Below are positions 43,991 through 46,659 of a stretch of 46,659 bases of DNA, piece after piece (the stretch's first letter is position 1; each line of letters starts with the position of its first letter). The stretch is from a bacterium (GTDB taxonomy: Bacteria; Joyebacterota; Joyebacteria; Joyebacterales; Joyebacteraceae), in contig JALGZK010000016.1 of the NCBI GenBank assembly GCA_025774935.1, forward strand, positions 51,767 to 98,425, written 5' to 3'. The position numbers were made by a program, and so were the translations under genes. A model generated the notes under the pieces. The model searched no databases. It was not told the origin of the DNA and worked only from the letters and a program-made list of their open reading frames with translations.

Positions 43991-44119
43991 ACTACGTGCA
44001 GGTGTCATCTCCAGGGCCTCGAGCGCCGGCGGGCGGTATCTCAGATGACTGAGGAGTCTCGCTGCATCCTACTCCTTGCGTCGCTCCTCGACCAGCACCT
44101 TCTCCTCATCGGCAGCTTG
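43991..44119 (-). pseudogene. Relic of an IS3-type transposase C-terminus (copy B)
   Basis: Same frame as the relic at 32798: A-D-E-E-K-V-L-V-E-E-R-R-K-E, stop, D-A-A-R-L-L-S-H-L-R-Y-R-P-P-A-L-E-A-L-E-M-T-P. Both copies share the internal stop, so decay preceded the duplication. A G-G-G-C-A-G-G-T-C-A string about 75 bases further along resembles IS3-type ends but no paired terminus was found. Confidence 0.6.
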
Positions 44120-44223
44120 GGGCTCTTACCGCTGCCCCCTCGAGGCTGATGGAGAGACACAGAATGGACGGGTGATCCTCCCGAGGTAGGGCTGGCTTCC
44201 AGGCGAACGGCCTCCAAACGCTT

Positions 44224-44358
44224 GCGGGGCCTGACGTTGTCGCCAGGCCCCGCTTCGTTGGCTCCCCGGGTGGTGTCTCAGAGCGTGACTCCGTGGGTCA
44301 AGGTGAGATTGGAGATGGTCGCCGGTCCCAAGGGGCACCTGAAACTCGGGCTTCTCAG
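44224..44358 (+). repeat. Hairpin-TGGCT repeat, copy D
   Basis: A perfect 10-bp hairpin (44224-44233 with 44244-44253), then TGGCTCCCC at 44259 and a more diverged version of the shared block. It lies downstream of the minus-strand kinase-thioredoxin gene and could end its transcript. Confidence 0.75.
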
Positions 44359-44453
44359 CAGAGACCGCGTTCCCCTGTCTCGCTCCGTCGTCTAGCCCGA
44401 GGATCTCGTCGCGGAAGAGCGGGCGACCGGAAAGGTACGACTCAGGACTCCAC

Positions 44454-46646
44454 CTACCGTCCGCGGGCCAATCCCTCCAGGAACGGTCTGGAGATCTTGT
44501 AGGGATGCCCCTTCCACAAAACGTCCCCCTCATGCAACGCCACGGCAGCCGGCCATCCGCCGAGTCCCAGGTCCTTGAAGACCTCGCCGTCGTAGACGGC
44601 ACTAGGGAAACCAAGGTTGTTTCGCTCGACGAACGACTCGGCGTCGTCTTCGCCCGAGCCGTGGCTGAGCGATGTCATTCCGATCACCTGGAGAGGGGAA
44701 TCGTCCTTCCTAAGCAGACCATTGATCTCAGAGATGTACAGCTGAGAAAAGGGACACCAGCTTTCCCAGAAGAACAAGAGGGTTGGAGCCTCCGGCTGGA
44801 GTGCGTGACCCTCCATCAGCCAGTTCTTGATGCCCAGACGTTCCAGGGAGAGAGGGAGGGTCTCCTCGTAGAGAGAGCTGGCGTCGTCGAACCTGCCCAT
44901 GGAGACATACGCGCCTGCCAGATCTGTCAGAGCATCGGCCTCCTCGTCGGTTCCTGATCCCGAAACCCGGCAGGCCATCGCCACCAGCTCAAGCCGGTCC
45001 GACAGAGCCTCCTCGGATCTGCCCTGTAGCTGTCGAATCCAGGCCTGAAGGGAGAGCGCCGAACTTGTCTCCAGATCGTCGTCCCCAAACTGCGCCCTGA
45101 AATGCTCCAACGCCTCCGTGTTGAGCGCTTCGGCCTCGGACAGCTTGCCTCTGTCGGCCAGGACACGCGCCAGGTCGTGACGGGCTCCCATGATTCCGTC
45201 GATATCAGGCTCGTCGGATCTCTCTCGGATCTCCAGGGCCTCTCTGCGCATGGCCTCGGCCCGCTCAAGATCGAATCCGACGCCGAAGTGGGACGCGGTA
45301 TCTTCAATCAACGAGAGTGTTCGGGGATCGTCCTCGCCATACAGCTCACGCTGAAGGCGCAGGGCTTCGTTGAAGTGCTCTTCAGCCAGGGCGGCGAACT
45401 CCCTGGCCTCAGCCTCCCCTTTGAACATGGTCAGGAGATTGTACTTCTGGGCGAGACTGCTGCGGACTTCAGCTTCAACCTCGGGTTGATCGGCGAACCT
45501 CTCCTCTATGTTGTCCGCAAATGTCTCGAGCAGATGTGAGACCGGCACCGTATCTCCCCACATGTCTCCAATGGAATCCATAACATCCTGCAGGTAGTTC
45601 TGAGCTCCCTGCGCCTTGGCTTCCAGCTCGTATGCTTGGATCTGATAGTTGCGGCTCCGGAAGTAGAGCGCCGAGCTCACAATCGCGCCGGCCACCAGGA
45701 CCGCGACCACTGCCGAAGCTGCGGCCAGAAACCCCCTGTTTCGCCGGGCAAAGACGCGAAGCTGGTAGACTGAGCTTGCCGGGCGAGCGGTGATGGCGTC
45801 TCCTGCCAGGTATCGGCATACATCCTGACCCAGCTCCGCGGCCGACTGGTAGCGCCGGTCCCGGTCCTTCTCCAGGGCCTTGAGCACGATGGTCTCGAGG
45901 TCGCCTCGAAGCTTGGGGTTGACTTTGCTGGGGGGGTCCGGAGTCTGGTCACGGATCACCCGAGTCGCTTCAAAGACAGGGACCTGACGCAAGTCGTAGG
46001 GCAGACGCCCGCAGAGAAGCTCGTAGAGTACGATCCCCAAGGAATACACGTCGCTTCGGGTGTCGATATCGAGAGGGTCGGCCTCACACTGCTCCGGGCT
46101 CATGTATTGGACCGTGCCCACCAGCTGGCCAACATCGGTCTGGTGCTGCGTGAGCGCCATATCGGAGTCGGTGGCCCGCGCCACGCCGAAGTCGATGACT
46201 CGGGGACTGCCGCTGGAGCCTACCAGGATGTTCCCCGGCTTCAGGTCCCGGTGGACGATTCCCCTCTGGTGGCCGTGGTGAACCGCGTCACAGACCTGCG
46301 AGAAGAGCTTCAGGCGCTCGCGGATTCCGAGGTCTTTGTCCCGGGCGTATTGGATGATGTCCTTCGCGTTGGGGATGTACTCCATGGCGAAGAAGGGGAC
46401 GGAGCAACCCCCTTCACGATGTGTCCCGGCTTCGTAGATCTGGGCGATCCCGGGGTGCCGCAGACGCCCCAAGAGCTGCGCCTCGAACTCGAAGCGCCGC
46501 AGCTCCGCAGCGGTGTTGACCCCCGCCTTCATGACCTTGACCGCCACCGTGCGACGTGGGCTCTCCTGGACCGCCTTGAACACCGTACCCATGCCCCCGG
46601 TAGCGATGACGCCTTGGAGCGTGTAGTGGCCGATTCTCTGGGGCAT
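44454..46646 (-). CDS. Membrane Ser/Thr kinase fused to TPR and a C-terminal thioredoxin-like domain
   Basis: 730 residues; GGAGG lies 4-5 bases before the ATG. The kinase (about 8-280) has A-T-G-G-M-G-T-V-F-K, V-A-V-K-V-M-K, H-R-D-L-K-P-G-N and D-F-G-V-A-R. A transmembrane helix lies near 302-325 (A-S-A-V-V-A-V-L-V-A-G-A-I-V-S-S-A-L-Y-F). TPR-type helices run about 340-600. The last ~115 residues form a TlpA/thioredoxin-like domain: L-L-F-F-W-E-S-W-C-P-F-S-Q-L-Y with Cys631 and Ser634, G-F-P-S-A-V-Y-D, and the cis-Pro-like G-G-W-P-A-A-V-A-L. The C-x-x-S form lacks the resolving cysteine, so it is monothiol-like. Topology puts TPR and thioredoxin parts outside the cytoplasm. PknB-type kinases with TPR are common; this C-terminal fusion I do not recognise. 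Confidence 0.9.
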   Translation of the reverse strand: MPQRIGHYTLQGVIATGGMGTVFKAVQESPRRTVAVKVMKAGVNTAAELRRFEFEAQLLGRLRHPGIAQIYEAGTHREGGCSVPFFAMEYIPNAKDIIQYARDKDLGIRERLKLFSQVCDAVHHGHQRGIVHRDLKPGNILVGSSGSPRVIDFGVARATDSDMALTQHQTDVGQLVGTVQYMSPEQCEADPLDIDTRSDVYSLGIVLYELLCGRLPYDLRQVPVFEATRVIRDQTPDPPSKVNPKLRGDLETIVLKALEKDRDRRYQSAAELGQDVCRYLAGDAITARPASSVYQLRVFARRNRGFLAAASAVVAVLVAGAIVSSALYFRSRNYQIQAYELEAKAQGAQNYLQDVMDSIGDMWGDTVPVSHLLETFADNIEERFADQPEVEAEVRSSLAQKYNLLTMFKGEAEAREFAALAEEHFNEALRLQRELYGEDDPRTLSLIEDTASHFGVGFDLERAEAMRREALEIRERSDEPDIDGIMGARHDLARVLADRGKLSEAEALNTEALEHFRAQFGDDDLETSSALSLQAWIRQLQGRSEEALSDRLELVAMACRVSGSGTDEEADALTDLAGAYVSMGRFDDASSLYEETLPLSLERLGIKNWLMEGHALQPEAPTLLFFWESWCPFSQLYISEINGLLRKDDSPLQVIGMTSLSHGSGEDDAESFVERNNLGFPSAVYDGEVFKDLGLGGWPAAVALHEGDVLWKGHPYKISRPFLEGLARGR

Positions 46647-46659
46647 TCGGCCTCCGGAT

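Larger units (their letters stand above)
43752..44358 (+). repeat. ~610 bp duplicated segment, copy B (contains the start of kinase 40955)
   Basis: Counterpart of 32559-33166. Here the segment overlaps the first codons of the minus-strand kinase, then its ribosome site, a 37-residue frame, a decayed transposase end and the hairpin-TGGCT repeat. It fills nearly all of the 688-base gap 43766-44453. Confidence 0.85.

Overview
The window is GC-rich, gene-dense bacterial DNA. Four secreted proteins end in a FlgD-Ig / type-A-like C-terminal domain finishing in L-V-R or V-L-R. Two others end in a different tail (T-W-G-x-I-K-x-x-Y-R). There are FG-GAP and right-handed beta-helix proteins and six Hanks-type Ser/Thr kinases carrying TPR or beta-propeller modules. 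I read this as an uncultured member of the FCB superphylum (Eisenbacteria, Krumholzibacteriota or Latescibacterota-like). That placement is inference; no rRNA or other phylogenetic marker is present.

Layout. 1-6.7 kb: tail of an unknown gene, a secreted FG-GAP protein, a kinase-TPR protein, a secreted beta-helix protein and a phosphate acetyltransferase. 6.7-16.2 kb (minus strand): an iron-sulfur flavoprotein-like reductase, a starch-binding-domain esterase, a small membrane protein, an efflux block (ArsR-type regulator, TolC-like channel, RND pump, TMEM175-like channel; no periplasmic adaptor seen), and a secreted TPR/aspartic protease. 16.2-21.0 kb: a winged-helix regulator divergent from the protease, a secreted GH13 amylase and a second starch-binding esterase, convergent with each other. 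21.1-24.5 kb: a translationally coupled trio of Mre11/SbcD-like phosphoesterase, truncated UvrC/Cho-like GIY-YIG nuclease and beta-lactamase-fold lipoprotein. 24.8-36.4 kb: three kinase-TPR genes with a secreted C39-like peptidase/beta-helix protein between the first two. 36.4-46.7 kb: small secreted or outer-membrane proteins, a second beta-lactamase-fold hydrolase, a kinase with a TolB-like propeller, and a kinase-TPR-thioredoxin fusion.

The intergenic DNA from about 32.5 kb onward is unusual. It holds a ~610 bp direct duplication that carries a decayed IS3-type transposase end plus the start of a kinase gene. It also holds a second IS3-type relic, a tautomerase relic, and a dispersed repeat built as a strong hairpin followed 4-9 nt later by TGGCT. 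Similar hairpin-TGGCT junctions follow genes across the whole window.

Working picture: one part of the window serves extracellular polysaccharide and protein breakdown by surface-sorted enzymes, one part serves drug or metal efflux, and the rest is an expanded set of paralogous membrane or soluble kinases whose TPR/TolB-like output domains suggest sensing or scaffolding. The strongest candidates for something undescribed are the T-W-G-x-I-K tail, the kinase-thioredoxin fusion, the phosphoesterase/GIY-YIG pair, and the hairpin-TGGCT repeat family.
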